A model generated the notes under the pieces. That model worked only from the letters and a program-made list of their open reading frames with translations. It was not told where the DNA came from and searched no databases. This document shows positions 37,930-47,365 of a stretch of 64,000 nt of DNA, in pieces. How positions within the stretch are numbered: position 1 is the first letter of the stretch; each line of letters starts with the position of its first letter. This DNA comes from Alcaligenaceae bacterium (GTDB taxonomy: Bacteria > Pseudomonadota > Gammaproteobacteria > Burkholderiales > Burkholderiaceae_B). The stretch covers positions 576,059 to 640,058 of the forward strand of contig JACCEP010000003.1 of the NCBI GenBank assembly GCA_013416395.1, given 5' to 3'. A program made the translations under genes and the position numbers.

Positions 37930-38550
37930 TTACCTTTTTGTTGCGCCAACGGTATCGGGCTGCAGTGCGCTCAACAAGCGCTGCAAAGCCTGGGCCCGGT
38001 GACTGATGGCGTTTTTCTGGGCGGGGGCCAGTTCGGCCACCGTCTTGCCCAGAGAGGGAATAAAAAAATGTGGATCATAGCCAAACCCACTGCTGCCGCG
38101 CGGCGCGTCGACAATTTGACCTGCCCAGCGCCCCTCGGCGATGACAGGTGTGGGATCATCGGCCGAACGCAAATAAACCAATACGGCAACATAAAACCCA
38201 GAACGATCTGCCTGCCCCTTTAATGCCGAAATCAACTGCTGGTTATTAGCCGCGTCGGATTTTTCGCCCCCATTAAGCGCAGCATACCGGGCGGAATACA
38301 CACCCGGCGCCCCGCCCAGCGCGTTAACGCAAAGACCTGAATCATCAGCCATGGCTGGCAAACCCGTCTGACGACTGGCATGGCGTGCCTTGGCAAGTGC
38401 GTTTTCGACAAAGGTTGCAAAGGGTTCTTCTGCTTCGGACACACCCAGTTGACCCTGCGGCACCATGTCAATGCCTGCCGTACCTAAAATCGCAGAGAAC
38501 TCACGCAACTTGCCTGCATTATTGGACGCCAGAACAACCTTATGCGACAT
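37930..38550 (-). CDS. rdgB: XTP/dITP pyrophosphatase, RdgB/HAM1 family
   Basis: House-cleaning enzyme hydrolysing deaminated purine triphosphates (XTP, dITP, ITP) to monophosphates. It has 206 aa from the ATG at 38550. Diagnostic segments are VLASNNAGKLREF at the N-terminus, MADDSGLCVNALGGAPGVYSAR, GFGYDPHFF and ISHRAQAL. The longer upstream frame would lie within the neighbouring LysR gene and is rejected. Its first 11 bases overlap the 3' end of that gene, and hemW follows at 6 bp. Confidence 0.95.
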   Translation of the reverse strand: MSHKVVLASNNAGKLREFSAILGTAGIDMVPQGQLGVSEAEEPFATFVENALAKARHASRQTGLPAMADDSGLCVNALGGAPGVYSARYAALNGGEKSDAANNQQLISALKGQADRSGFYVAVLVYLRSADDPTPVIAEGRWAGQIVDAPRGSSGFGYDPHFFIPSLGKTVAELAPAQKNAISHRAQALQRLLSALQPDTVGATKR

Positions 38551-39541
38551 TGCGACGACCTCCGGTCTTTTTCTTGCCGGGCTTTTTTTCATCGCCAGGT
38601 ATGCCCTTATCGTGAACGGGCGTGTCTTCGCCGTCTGCCAGGTCATTGCCCTGAGCCGCGTCTTTGACGAGCAAAGAAACCAGGTCTTTTGCAAAAACGG
38701 GCAAATGATCAAATCGTCTTACACAGATGTGCAATTTACGCAGCGACCAGGTGTCATTAAGGGAAATAACCGCCAGCGGCAATTCTTTTACGTAGCGACG
38801 CGCGGCGGTTTCGGGAATGACACCAATACCCACATGTGCTGCAATCATGCGACAGGCGGCTTCAAAATTGCTGACCTCGACCCGAAAGCGCAGCATGCGC
38901 CCAAGATCATCAGCTGCCTGCAGCAAAAATGCGTGAATAGCACTGGTTTCTGAAAGCCCGACATAGTCGTAACAGAGTGTGGCGTCAAAATCGACCGCAG
39001 CATGACTCGCCAAAGGATGATCGCGATGGGTAACCAGCACCAGCCTGTCGGTACGGTAGGGCAAAAATTCAATGTTTTCGCCACCGCCCTCTTGCGCAGT
39101 GATGCCAATATCGGCGCTGCCATCAGCTACGGCCTTAACCACCTGATAACTGAGGCGCTCGCGCAACTCTACATTGACATCTTGGTGGCTACCCAGATAG
39201 GCTGCCAAAATGGCAGGCATGAATTCATTCATTGCCGTGGTGTTGGCGTATACACGTATGCGCCCTTTAACACCGCTGGCATACTCGCGGATATCACCGC
39301 GCAGGTGTTCAAGCTGGCGCAACACAATACGCGCATGCCGCACAAACGCCTCACCCGATGGCGTCAGCGTAACCCCCTGGCTGCTGCGATACAGTAACGC
39401 CGTACCCAGCTGGCTTTCAAGATTCTTAACGCGGTTACTGGCCGCAGGCAGCGAAAGAAAAGAGCGTTCAGCCCCTTTTGTCATGCTCTGCGCCCCGGCC
39501 ACATTTACCATCAGCTGCATGTCTATCAGGTCAAAATGCAT
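38540..39541 (-). CDS. LysR-family transcriptional regulator (cassette regulator)
   Basis: Regulator of 333 aa. The N-terminal HTH is around AERSFLSLPAASNRVKNLESQLG, and the effector domain extends to about residue 290. The last about 40 residues (rich in Asp, Lys and Gly, ending KKKTGGRRNVA) are unusual for LysR proteins and are encoded in what would be the rdgB leader, overlapping the rdgB start by 11 bp. It is divergent from the acyl-CoA dehydrogenase gene (123 bp between starts), so it probably controls that pair. Effector unknown. Confidence 0.88.
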   Translation of the reverse strand: MHFDLIDMQLMVNVAGAQSMTKGAERSFLSLPAASNRVKNLESQLGTALLYRSSQGVTLTPSGEAFVRHARIVLRQLEHLRGDIREYASGVKGRIRVYANTTAMNEFMPAILAAYLGSHQDVNVELRERLSYQVVKAVADGSADIGITAQEGGGENIEFLPYRTDRLVLVTHRDHPLASHAAVDFDATLCYDYVGLSETSAIHAFLLQAADDLGRMLRFRVEVSNFEAACRMIAAHVGIGVIPETAARRYVKELPLAVISLNDTWSLRKLHICVRRFDHLPVFAKDLVSLLVKDAAQGNDLADGEDTPVHDKGIPGDEKKPGKKKTGGRRNVA

Positions 39542-39664
39542 GGTTATATTGTTGTCACTTAAGAAATTACAAACGCTGGCTTAAGAAAGCAATAATTGGC
39601 AAGCGGCGGCGCTTAAGGCAAAGTAGGCATCACACTATTGTAATTACCTCGGAATTTACCCACC

Positions 39665-40825
39665 ATGACCCACGTCCAGCACGATTATCAGGATATCCGC
39701 GACGCAATTCGCGATCTTTGCGCGCAGTTTCCGCCAGAGTATTTTCGAAAAATCGATGAGGAACGAGGCTATCCGGACGAATTTGTTCGCACTCTGACCG
39801 AAGCTGGCTGGCTCGCTGCCCTTATACCCGAAGAATACGGCGGCTCGGGCCTGAGCCTCACGGCAGCATCGGTCATTATGGAAGAAATCAATCGTAATGG
39901 CGGTAACTCGGGCGTTTGCCACGGGCAAATGTATAACATGGGTACGCTGCTGCGCCACGGCTCAAAAGAACAAAAAGATAAATACCTGCCGCGTATTGCC
40001 TCAGGTGAATTGCGCCTGCAGTCTATGGGGGTTACCGAACCGACCACCGGCACAGATACTACAAAAATCAAGACAACTGCCGTACGCAAAGGCGACCGCT
40101 ACGTTATTAACGGCCAGAAAGTGTGGATATCACGCGTACAGCATTCTGACCTCATGATACTCCTTGCCCGTACAACACCACTCGACCAGGTCAAGAGAAA
40201 AGCAGACGGCATGTCTATTTTTCTGGTTGACCTGCACACTGCCATCGGCAACGGTATGGATGTGCGCCCCATTCCCAACATGGTTAACCATGAAACCAAC
40301 GAGCTGTTTTTTGAAAACCTCGAGATACCTGCCGAAAATCTGATCGGTGAAGAGGGCAAAGGGTTTAGGTATATTCTGGACGGCCTGAATGCAGAGCGCT
40401 CACTGATTGCCGCCGAGTGCATTGGCGACGGGCACTGGTTCATCGACAAAGTAACCGCGTACGCCAAAGAACGCATCGTGTTTGGACGCCCTATCGGGCA
40501 AAACCAGGGTGTGCAGTTTCCGATTGCAAAGGCCCACATCAACATCGAGGCGGCCAGCCTCATGCGCTACGAAGCCTGCCGACTGTTTGACGCACACCAG
40601 CCTTGTGGTGCCCAGGCCAACATGGCCAAGATGCTGGCTGCTGACGCGTCATGGGAAGCTGCAAACGCCTGCCTGCAATTTCATGGCGGTTTTGGCTTTG
40701 CCAACGAATACGACATTGAGCGCAAATTTCGCGAAACCCGACTCTATCAGGTTGCCCCTATCTCTACCAATCTGATCTTGTCCTACGTAGCCGAACACGT
40801 TCTCGGCCTGCCACGTTCCTTTTAA
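39665..40825 (+). CDS. acyl-CoA dehydrogenase family protein
   Basis: FAD-dependent dehydrogenase of 386 aa. The FAD/substrate segments QSMGVTEPTTGTDTTK (119-134) and VWISRVQHSDL are present, and the C-terminal helical domain has FGRPIGQNQGVQFPIA and FHGGFGFANEYDIER. The catalytic Glu of the medium-chain type is missing (VAPIS at about 363-367 in place of a YEGT-like motif), but Glu244 in LNAERSL lies where isovaleryl-CoA and long-chain dehydrogenases carry their base. The substrate is therefore perhaps a branched or modified acyl-CoA. It is followed after 14 bp by an MmgE/PrpD gene. Confidence 0.9.
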   Translation: MTHVQHDYQDIRDAIRDLCAQFPPEYFRKIDEERGYPDEFVRTLTEAGWLAALIPEEYGGSGLSLTAASVIMEEINRNGGNSGVCHGQMYNMGTLLRHGSKEQKDKYLPRIASGELRLQSMGVTEPTTGTDTTKIKTTAVRKGDRYVINGQKVWISRVQHSDLMILLARTTPLDQVKRKADGMSIFLVDLHTAIGNGMDVRPIPNMVNHETNELFFENLEIPAENLIGEEGKGFRYILDGLNAERSLIAAECIGDGHWFIDKVTAYAKERIVFGRPIGQNQGVQFPIAKAHINIEAASLMRYEACRLFDAHQPCGAQANMAKMLAADASWEAANACLQFHGGFGFANEYDIERKFRETRLYQVAPISTNLILSYVAEHVLGLPRSF

Positions 40826-40839
40826 TTGAACCGACGACT

Positions 40840-42198
40840 ATGACCATGAGCCATCCAAGCGCCGAATTGGCCTCTTTTGCATCTGGCCTCACCTTTGAGG
40901 ACATCCCGTCAGCCGTTCTTCGCCGCGCCGAAGATTTGATGCTGGACTGCCTGGCTTCAGAGCTGGCCGGTTCCAGTGCACGTCCCGTACAGAGTATTGC
41001 GCGCTTTGCCGAGACCATGGGCCCTACCAGCGGCCCCTCTGAAAATCTGGTTACACGCAAAACGACCAGCCCAATGTTTGCAGCCATGGTCAATGCCGCT
41101 GCTTCCCACATGGTGGAACAAGACGACGTCCATAACGGCTCGGTCTTTCATCCGGCCGCCGTGGTCTTCCCGCCGGCCATCGCCACAGCTCAGGCCTTGG
41201 GCCGCACCGGCAAAGACCTGCTGGTCGCCTGCGTTGCCGGCTATGAAGTTGGCATTCGCGTCGGCGAGTTTCTTGGTCGCTCGCACTATAAAATTTTTCA
41301 CACCACCGGCACAGCGGGCGCACTGGCTTCGGCCGCAGCCGTTGGCCGCTTACTGAACCTAAACGCCGAGCAGATGCTGCACGCCTTTGGCTCTGCCGGC
41401 ACACAAGCCGCTGGTTTGTGGGAATTTTTACGTGACGCCGCCGACTCCAAGCAGCTGCATACGGCCAACGCAGCAGGCAACGGGCTGCTCGCCGCCTATC
41501 TTGCCCAAGACGGTTTTACCGGTGCCCAGCGCATACTCGAAGGCGTACAAGGCATGGGCGCAGGCATGTCTACCGATGCAGACCCGACCCGCCTGACTGA
41601 CAGGCTGGGAACCCGCTGGGCGCTTCCAGAAACATCCTTCAAGTTCCACGCATCCTGCCGTCATACGCACCCAGCCGCCGACGCCCTGCTTACGCTCATG
41701 CAGACGCACTCCCTAAAGGCTGACGACATCGAATCAGTCGTCGCCCAGGTTCACCAAGGCGCCATTGACGTGCTCGGGCCGGTCACCGACCCACAGACCG
41801 TACATCAGTCCAAGTTCTCCATGGGTACCGTGCTGGCGCTCATCGCACTAAATGGCCGCGCCGGTCTGGCAGAGTTCGACGCCGCCCTCGACAACGCTAA
41901 GGTGCGTCAGTTTTGCCAGCGCGTCACGATGGAGCTGGACGAAGAAGTCGATACGGCTTACCCAAACCGCTGGATCGGAAAGGTGACAGTACGTACCCGT
42001 GATGGCCAGACGCTAAACGGACGTGTCGATGAGCCCAAAGGCGACCCAGGAAACACGCTTTCGCGTGCAGAACTGGAAGACAAAGCCTTGCGCCTCGGTA
42101 CATACCGCAATGCAGCGTCAGCCGACGAAGTGCGCGACCTGATCACCAAAGTATGGGGATTGGAGTCCACGCCATTGGTCGGTCGATTTATCGGCTAA
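40840..42198 (+). CDS. MmgE/PrpD family protein
   Basis: Member of the 2-methylcitrate dehydratase/cis-aconitate decarboxylase/iminodisuccinate epimerase fold family, 452 aa. Characteristic segments are HMVEQDDVHNGSVFHPAAVVFPPAIATAQ (about 90-118), IFHTTGTAGALASAAAVGRLL and KFHASCRHTHPAADAL. ATG at 40840, with a second at 40846. The upstream acyl-CoA dehydrogenase and divergent LysR gene suggest a small organic-acid degradation cassette; the true substrate cannot be told from sequence. A strong terminator follows. Confidence 0.88.
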   Translation: MTMSHPSAELASFASGLTFEDIPSAVLRRAEDLMLDCLASELAGSSARPVQSIARFAETMGPTSGPSENLVTRKTTSPMFAAMVNAAASHMVEQDDVHNGSVFHPAAVVFPPAIATAQALGRTGKDLLVACVAGYEVGIRVGEFLGRSHYKIFHTTGTAGALASAAAVGRLLNLNAEQMLHAFGSAGTQAAGLWEFLRDAADSKQLHTANAAGNGLLAAYLAQDGFTGAQRILEGVQGMGAGMSTDADPTRLTDRLGTRWALPETSFKFHASCRHTHPAADALLTLMQTHSLKADDIESVVAQVHQGAIDVLGPVTDPQTVHQSKFSMGTVLALIALNGRAGLAEFDAALDNAKVRQFCQRVTMELDEEVDTAYPNRWIGKVTVRTRDGQTLNGRVDEPKGDPGNTLSRAELEDKALRLGTYRNAASADEVRDLITKVWGLESTPLVGRFIG

Positions 42199-42486
42199 GA
42201 AAGGTCTGAACAAGCCGATTTACAACTAAGCCCGATACCGTAAACGATTGATTTTATTGAGATGTTTTTTCGTCCTCGGACTTGTTCAGCGTTTCCCCTA
42301 GGCACCTGACGTATACACAGCTTTGAATTGATAAAGGCCGGGCAGGCTATCTTACCTGCCCGGCCTTTGTTCACTGAGCACTCGGCGTACGGATGCTATT
42401 GAATTGATAAGGGCCGAACACAGGCTGAGTTCACCTGCCCGGCCTTTGTCATGCAGGCAAAGCGAACAACGCCCAGGCGCCATGCA
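42199..42486. other. spacer between MmgE/PrpD gene and rph
   Basis: There is no gene in these 288 bp. The second half contains a duplicated terminator block, described separately; the first half has no feature I can name. Confidence 0.6.
42323..42447. terminator. duplicated terminator block between convergent genes
   Basis: Copy 1 has a perfect 14-bp stem, 42333-42346 with 42355-42368 (AAAGGCCGGGCAGG and complement). Copy 2, 76 bp further on, begins with the same TTGAATTGATAA lead-in (42399) and ends with CACCTGCCCGGCCTTTG, but its left arm is altered, leaving two shorter stems. The stem AAAGG...CCTTT lets copy 1 act in both directions, for the MmgE/PrpD gene (+) and rph (-). Confidence 0.8.
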
Positions 42487-43236
42487 TTATGCAAGTGCCT
42501 GCTTCTGCATCTGTATCAACTCGGCAATACCTGTCTGGGCCAAGTCGAGCAGTATGCCCAGCTCCTGGCGCGCAAACGTTTGCCCTTCGGCTGTGCCCTG
42601 CACCTCAACAAAATGGCCTGCACCAGTCATGACAATATTCATGTCGGCACCACAGCCTGAATCTTCAATGTAATCAAGATCAAGCACGGGTTGCCCCTCG
42701 AACAGGCCTACAGATACAGCTGCAACATGGTCGCGCACCGGGCTGGCCTGCAACAAACCACGCTCAACCAGCCCACGCGCCGCAATGGCTGCGGCCACAA
42801 AGGCGCCAGTAATGCTTGCACAGCGAGTGCCGCCGTCGGCCTGGATAACGTCACAATCAAGATGGATCGTGCGTTCGCCCAATGCTTCGAGATCAAACAC
42901 AGCGCGCAGACTGCGGCCAATCAGGCGCTGAATCTCTTGCGTGCGCCCGCTTTGCTTGCCCCGCGCTGCCTCACGGTCTGACCGTGTATGCGTGGAGCGT
43001 GGCAGCATGCCGTATTCGGCGGTGACCCAGCCCCGGCCTTTGCCTTTCATAAAAGGCGGCACTTTCTCAAGCACACTGGCATTGCACAAAACATGTGTTT
43101 CGCCAGCCTTGATGAGTACTGAGCCTTCGGCATATCGGGTGTAGCCGGTTTCAATGACAACGGGACGAAGCTGCCCCTGCTGGCGCCCCGAAGGACGGGT
43201 AATGCCTGAAGCCGGTGAAGTTGAAAGACTGGTCAA
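42487..43236 (-). CDS. rph: ribonuclease PH
   Basis: Phosphorolytic 3'-5' exoribonuclease that trims tRNA 3' ends, 249 aa, hexameric. The family core is complete: [75 protein letters not shown] and the C-terminal [10 protein letters not shown]. The start is TTG at 43236, supported by AGAGG seven to eight bases before it; no ATG is available before the conserved region. It is divergent from yicC. In related genomes rph is often next to rdgB, from which it is separated here. Confidence 0.94.
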   Translation of the reverse strand: MTSLSTSPASGITRPSGRQQGQLRPVVIETGYTRYAEGSVLIKAGETHVLCNASVLEKVPPFMKGKGRGWVTAEYGMLPRSTHTRSDREAARGKQSGRTQEIQRLIGRSLRAVFDLEALGERTIHLDCDVIQADGGTRCASITGAFVAAAIAARGLVERGLLQASPVRDHVAAVSVGLFEGQPVLDLDYIEDSGCGADMNIVMTGAGHFVEVQGTAEGQTFARQELGILLDLAQTGIAELIQMQKQALA

Positions 43237-43342
43237 GAAAACGCCTCTTTATAAATGAGTTCGGAAACAGGTTCATTTTCGCATGCCCGGCAAACCTGTA
43301 CCTTACAATGGCGTCTTACGTCACAAACATAGGTTTCCGCGC

Positions 43343-44278
43343 ATGATCCGCAGTATGACTTCGTTCGGCAGCGCACGCGCCGAATCAGCCCAAGGCAGCG
43401 TCACCATCGAATTTCGCAGCGTCAACAGCCGCTTTCTTGATATACATTTCAGGTTGCCTGAAGACCTGCGCATGGCCGAGGGCTTAATTCGCGAATCGCT
43501 TGCACGACACGTCAAGCGCGGCAAAGTCGAAGTCCGGCTCAACTACGCACGCACCGCAACCAGCACCGATGCCGCACTGGACGAAACACTGCTTGTCAGC
43601 GCCGCCAGCCAGCTTGCCGTAGCACGTCGCGTTATACCCGATGTTCCGGCACCTACGCTTGCCGAACTTATTTCTGCCACGCGTGGCGCAGGAAATACCG
43701 AAGCCTTTGATATTGACACCTGGATGGCCATGTGTCAGCAAGCCACCGATCAGGCGCTGGTCGAGATGCAGTCAGCACGCGAGCGCGAAGGCCAGCGCCT
43801 GGCCAGCGTCATGCTAGACTGCGCCGCCACCTGCAGCACCATTGTTGAGCAAGTCGAAACCGAATTGCCCACCATTCTTGCCGAGCATAAAAACAGGCTC
43901 ACCGACAAGCTTCGCGATGCCCTGGCGTCCGTCAGCCCCGACGGTTTTGAGCGCATCAGTGGCGAAGAACTAAGCGCTCGCATTGCACAAGAAGCCGCGC
44001 TATTTTCCATGCGCATTGATGTAGCCGAAGAACTTTCACGTCTGCGCTCACATATTACTGAGCTCAAACACTTACTGAAAACCGGAGAGACCGCTGCCGA
44101 GGGCACCCGCAAAAACAGCGGCAGCGCCGGCAAACGTCTTGACTTCCTGTTTCAGGAAATGAACCGCGAAGCCAACACCCTGGGTTCAAAAGCCTCAGCG
44201 CTTAACGTGACCCGGGCCGCCATCGATCTCAAACTTCAAATCGAACAGATGCGCGAGCAAGCGCAAAATATCGAATGA
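43343..44278 (+). CDS. yicC: YicC-family endoribonuclease
   Basis: Protein of 311 aa with the YicC N-terminal domain (IRSMTSFGSARAE, then VEFRSVNSRFLD-like IEFRSVNSRFLDIHFRLPE) and the DUF1732 C-terminal domain (ISGEELSARIAQEAALFSMRIDVAEELSRLRSHI, GKRLDFLFQEMNREANTLGSKA). E. coli YicC has endoribonuclease activity and affects small RNA RyhB; that role is family knowledge only. The ATG at 43343 is chosen because homology starts there. Its stop overlaps the next gene by 4 bp. Confidence 0.92.
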   Translation: MIRSMTSFGSARAESAQGSVTIEFRSVNSRFLDIHFRLPEDLRMAEGLIRESLARHVKRGKVEVRLNYARTATSTDAALDETLLVSAASQLAVARRVIPDVPAPTLAELISATRGAGNTEAFDIDTWMAMCQQATDQALVEMQSAREREGQRLASVMLDCAATCSTIVEQVETELPTILAEHKNRLTDKLRDALASVSPDGFERISGEELSARIAQEAALFSMRIDVAEELSRLRSHITELKHLLKTGETAAEGTRKNSGSAGKRLDFLFQEMNREANTLGSKASALNVTRAAIDLKLQIEQMREQAQNIE

Positions 44279-44889
44279 CCTCTGAGCTAACTACGCTGCA
44301 TTCACCGCCAACCGCCCTCTTCGTGCTTGGTCACGCCGGAACAGGCAAGACGACGCTCACCAACAGCTTTGTGCAGCATCAGCGTCAGATAGGCCGCGCC
44401 TGGTGCGTGCTCGATAAAGATGCGGTCAGCGAGTGCTGGTCGGGCCCGCTATTGCAGGCACTGGGCTTCGACCCCTATGATCGCGACAGCCCCGGCTTCA
44501 AAAAACACGTACGTGACCTGGGCTATGAGAGCACGCTGCGCATTGCGCGCGACCAGCTGGAACTTGGCATGGACGTTGTACTGCCCGGGCCATGGAATCG
44601 CGAGCTGGCTTCTGGTGCGCTGTTTTCGGCATCAGCCCTGGGCCTGCCCGCCCACACGGTTTTGCGCCATGTGTGGCTAGACCTGCCACTGCCCGTGCGT
44701 TATGAACGCATAGTGCAGCGCGCCGACCCGCGCGATCAATGGAAGCTGGAAAACTGGAAAGCGTATGCCGAGGCGCTGCGCCAGCCTGAAGCGGTACTTG
44801 ACGGCAGGGTAACCGCGCTGGACGCCAGCCTGTCGCTGGACACATTACGCGGCACACTTGAAGAGCTTTTAATTCCGTCTCCAGCCTGA
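44275..44889 (+). CDS. P-loop ATP-binding protein (kinase / zeta-like)
   Basis: Protein of 204 aa with a Walker A motif GHAGTGKTTL at residues 19-28 and a kinase-like arrangement (LDKDAVSE after strand 2, LPGPWNRE after strand 3, DLPLPVRYERIVQRADPRDQWK as a possible lid). It resembles AAA_33/zeta-type small-molecule kinases; the substrate is unknown. It is translationally coupled to yicC (ATGA overlap), so both are made together. Not a recognised named gene. Confidence 0.75.
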   Translation: MTSELTTLHSPPTALFVLGHAGTGKTTLTNSFVQHQRQIGRAWCVLDKDAVSECWSGPLLQALGFDPYDRDSPGFKKHVRDLGYESTLRIARDQLELGMDVVLPGPWNRELASGALFSASALGLPAHTVLRHVWLDLPLPVRYERIVQRADPRDQWKLENWKAYAEALRQPEAVLDGRVTALDASLSLDTLRGTLEELLIPSPA

Positions 44890-44905
44890 GGCACGACGAG
44901 CCCCA

Positions 44906-46027
44906 TCACAACACGTCAGCCCGCCGTTCCACGATAACTGTGGTTGTCGAGCCTTGTACGTCGGGCACAAAAATGGGCTCTTCTTCTTCAAGTATCCACT
45001 CACGCCATATGGCAACCAGCAGCGCCATGAGTACCGGCCCAACAAACAGCCCAACCAGCCCCATGGTTTGGACGCCGCCAACCAGACCAAAAAACGTGGG
45101 CAAAAATGGCAGCTTAACGGGGCCACCCACTAATTTTGGCCTGAGCGTTTTGTCGACGATGAATAACTCTACCGTGCCCCACAGAAACAGGCCCAAACCC
45201 GCCATGGCGTGCCCTGAGCCCACTAAATAAAGCGATACGATAGAAAACGAAAGCGGAGCGCCCCCAGGCACAAGCGCCATAAACCCGGTTACCACGCCCA
45301 GCAGCACAGGAGACGGAACGCCGGCGATCCAATATGCGGTACCAAGCACCACCCCCTCGCCCAGAGCGATCAGGCCCATGCCGGTTACCGTGGAGTTGAT
45401 GGTGGCAGGTACAACCCGTGAAAAACGCTGCCAGCGAGTGGGTAGAATGCGCTCGCCCACCACATCGAGCTGCGCAAGAATGTGGGCACCGTCTTTATAA
45501 ACAAAAAACAGAGTGATCAGCATGAACAGCACGGTTAACACAAGGCGGAATACATCGCCGGTGGCCGCCAGCAACATGCGGTAGATGTTGCCAAGATGCT
45601 CACCACTAACGATCTCGACCATTTCTCCCAGCGCATGGGGCTGACCCAGATAGGTTTCCCATTGCCGGGCCAGGTAATCACCCACCAAGGGCAATGCCAG
45701 TATCCATTCGGGTGTAGATGCGCCTTCACGGTTGGCCGTAAGCGCCCAGCCAATAAAACTGCTGGCCTCGCGAATGGCATAAGTGAGCGCCAGTGACAGC
45801 GGCACCACAAGCACGGTGATCACGACGAGCAAGGCTATGGTCGCGGCAATGGGTTCAGACCCGCCGCAACGGCGAAGCAGACGACGGTATTGCGGCCAGC
45901 TGGCCATCGCAATGATGACTGCTGCCAGTGCGGGCACCAAAAAGCCACGCAAAAAATAGAGTCCGACCAGCACAACCAGCACAAGCAGCCAGCGGGCAAT
46001 CAGATGGGCAGGCAAAACAGGATGCAT
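44906..46027 (-). CDS. AI-2E family transporter (permease of the PerM/TqsA type)
   Basis: Inner-membrane protein of 373 aa with about seven or eight hydrophobic segments. Typical features are the N-terminal pair of helices, LLFMLITLFFVYKDG-like sequence near 180, and the conserved C-terminal part with GLVGGVQTMGLVGLFVGPVLMALL. ATG at 46027; a TTG five codons earlier is possible. Family members export AI-2 or act as Na+/H+ antiporters, so the substrate is left open. It is convergent with the P-loop gene. Confidence 0.85.
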   Translation of the reverse strand: MHPVLPAHLIARWLLVLVVLVGLYFLRGFLVPALAAVIIAMASWPQYRRLLRRCGGSEPIAATIALLVVITVLVVPLSLALTYAIREASSFIGWALTANREGASTPEWILALPLVGDYLARQWETYLGQPHALGEMVEIVSGEHLGNIYRMLLAATGDVFRLVLTVLFMLITLFFVYKDGAHILAQLDVVGERILPTRWQRFSRVVPATINSTVTGMGLIALGEGVVLGTAYWIAGVPSPVLLGVVTGFMALVPGGAPLSFSIVSLYLVGSGHAMAGLGLFLWGTVELFIVDKTLRPKLVGGPVKLPFLPTFFGLVGGVQTMGLVGLFVGPVLMALLVAIWREWILEEEEPIFVPDVQGSTTTVIVERRADVL

Positions 46028-46304
46028 AACAGTGAGTGTCAACAGGTTCGGATGAGGCCAGCCAAAAAAGGCAGGTTTTCGACAATAACACGGATCGAGC
46101 CCTCGACCGTAGGGTTAATGCCGGAACAGTCCAGATTTGAGAGGCCGTGGCAAACCACTGTAACTTCATCCAGCAAAAACCACGCTAGCATCGAGCATTT
46201 ACAAAAGAGTTCAAAAAAAATTTAGGTAAATGATGTAACTTCATAATATAAATGCGTTTTCTTTGATATCATCATTCCCATCAAGAACCGTTTTCGACGC
46301 TGCC

Positions 46305-47351
46305 ATGCCAATCAAGAAACCTATTTTGCGCCGCTTTCTACCTTTTGCGCTGGCCCCGCTATGCATGGTCTTTGCCATCGGCATAACTGCACAAGCCAAA
46401 AATGGCGAAGACGCCAGTGTGCAGCTCAAGGCCGACCTGCATAAGCCCCACGTCGTCCATCGTCAAAATTTGCGCCCTATCGTTTATGAGGGCTCAGGCT
46501 CTGTTGTGCGAGCAAGCCTGCAAACTGAACAGAACGATGTCATTATCCGTCGACCTGCCCATGCTAATGAAAGCCAGTCGTCCGCGCTGAAGGCCGCGCT
46601 GCGCTCCGAAGTGGCGTTTGTGCAAGACCTCGAAAGCGCTTCCGTGCTGTACGACAAAAACAGCGATGAAGTACGCCCTATTGCGTCAATTTCAAAACTG
46701 ATGACTGCGCTCGTGGTTGCAGAGGCCGGGCAGCCCATGGATGAAATACTGCAGATCGCTGACGCCGATGTCGACCGCCTGCGCAATTCTCGCTCGCGTC
46801 TGCGAGTCGGCACTGAGCTCAGCCGGGCAGATATGATGCACCTCGCGCTCATGTCGTCCGAAAACCGGGCCGCCCATGCGCTGGGCCGTTATTACCCAGG
46901 CGGTATGCCCGCATTTGTACGTGCCATGAACGACAAGGCTCGCGCACTGGGTATGCGCAGCACATACTTCGTCGAACCCACAGGCCTTTCAAGTGACAAT
47001 GTTTCATCACCCCGCGATCTGGTCAAGCTTCTGAAGGCTGTCAATCACCAGCCCATTATTCATCGCTACACCACCGATGACCAGTATCAAGTGGCAGTGG
47101 GCAAAGGCCGAACGCTCGTCTATAACAATACCAACCGACTGGTCAAAAACGCTGACTGGAACATCCGCATATCAAAAACAGGCTTTATCAATGAGGCTGG
47201 CGAGTGTCTGGTTATGCTTACGCGGATCGACAACCGCGACGTCGCCATCGTGCTGCTGAACTCTTCGGGCCATTACTCACGCATCGGTGACGCCGTGCGC
47301 ATCCGCAATCTGGTTGAAAACAATGGCGGGCACACCGTGGCCATGCTTTAA
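46305..47351 (+). CDS. pbpG: D-alanyl-D-alanine endopeptidase (PBP7/8 type)
   Basis: Periplasmic serine peptidase trimming peptidoglycan cross-links, 348 aa. It has a signal peptide of about 31 residues (ends ITAQA), a linker of about 65 residues, then the penicillin-binding S11 domain with SxxK at Ser128-Lys131 (ASISKLM), SxN in MSSENRAAHAL and KTG in SKTGFINEAG. ATG at 46305. Family S11 members that resemble PbpG cleave DD-cross-links; a D,D-carboxypeptidase role is less likely because the C-terminal DacA anchor domain is absent. Confidence 0.9.
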   Translation: MPIKKPILRRFLPFALAPLCMVFAIGITAQAKNGEDASVQLKADLHKPHVVHRQNLRPIVYEGSGSVVRASLQTEQNDVIIRRPAHANESQSSALKAALRSEVAFVQDLESASVLYDKNSDEVRPIASISKLMTALVVAEAGQPMDEILQIADADVDRLRNSRSRLRVGTELSRADMMHLALMSSENRAAHALGRYYPGGMPAFVRAMNDKARALGMRSTYFVEPTGLSSDNVSSPRDLVKLLKAVNHQPIIHRYTTDDQYQVAVGKGRTLVYNNTNRLVKNADWNIRISKTGFINEAGECLVMLTRIDNRDVAIVLLNSSGHYSRIGDAVRIRNLVENNGGHTVAML

Positions 47352-47365
47352 AGCGCCACACCAGC

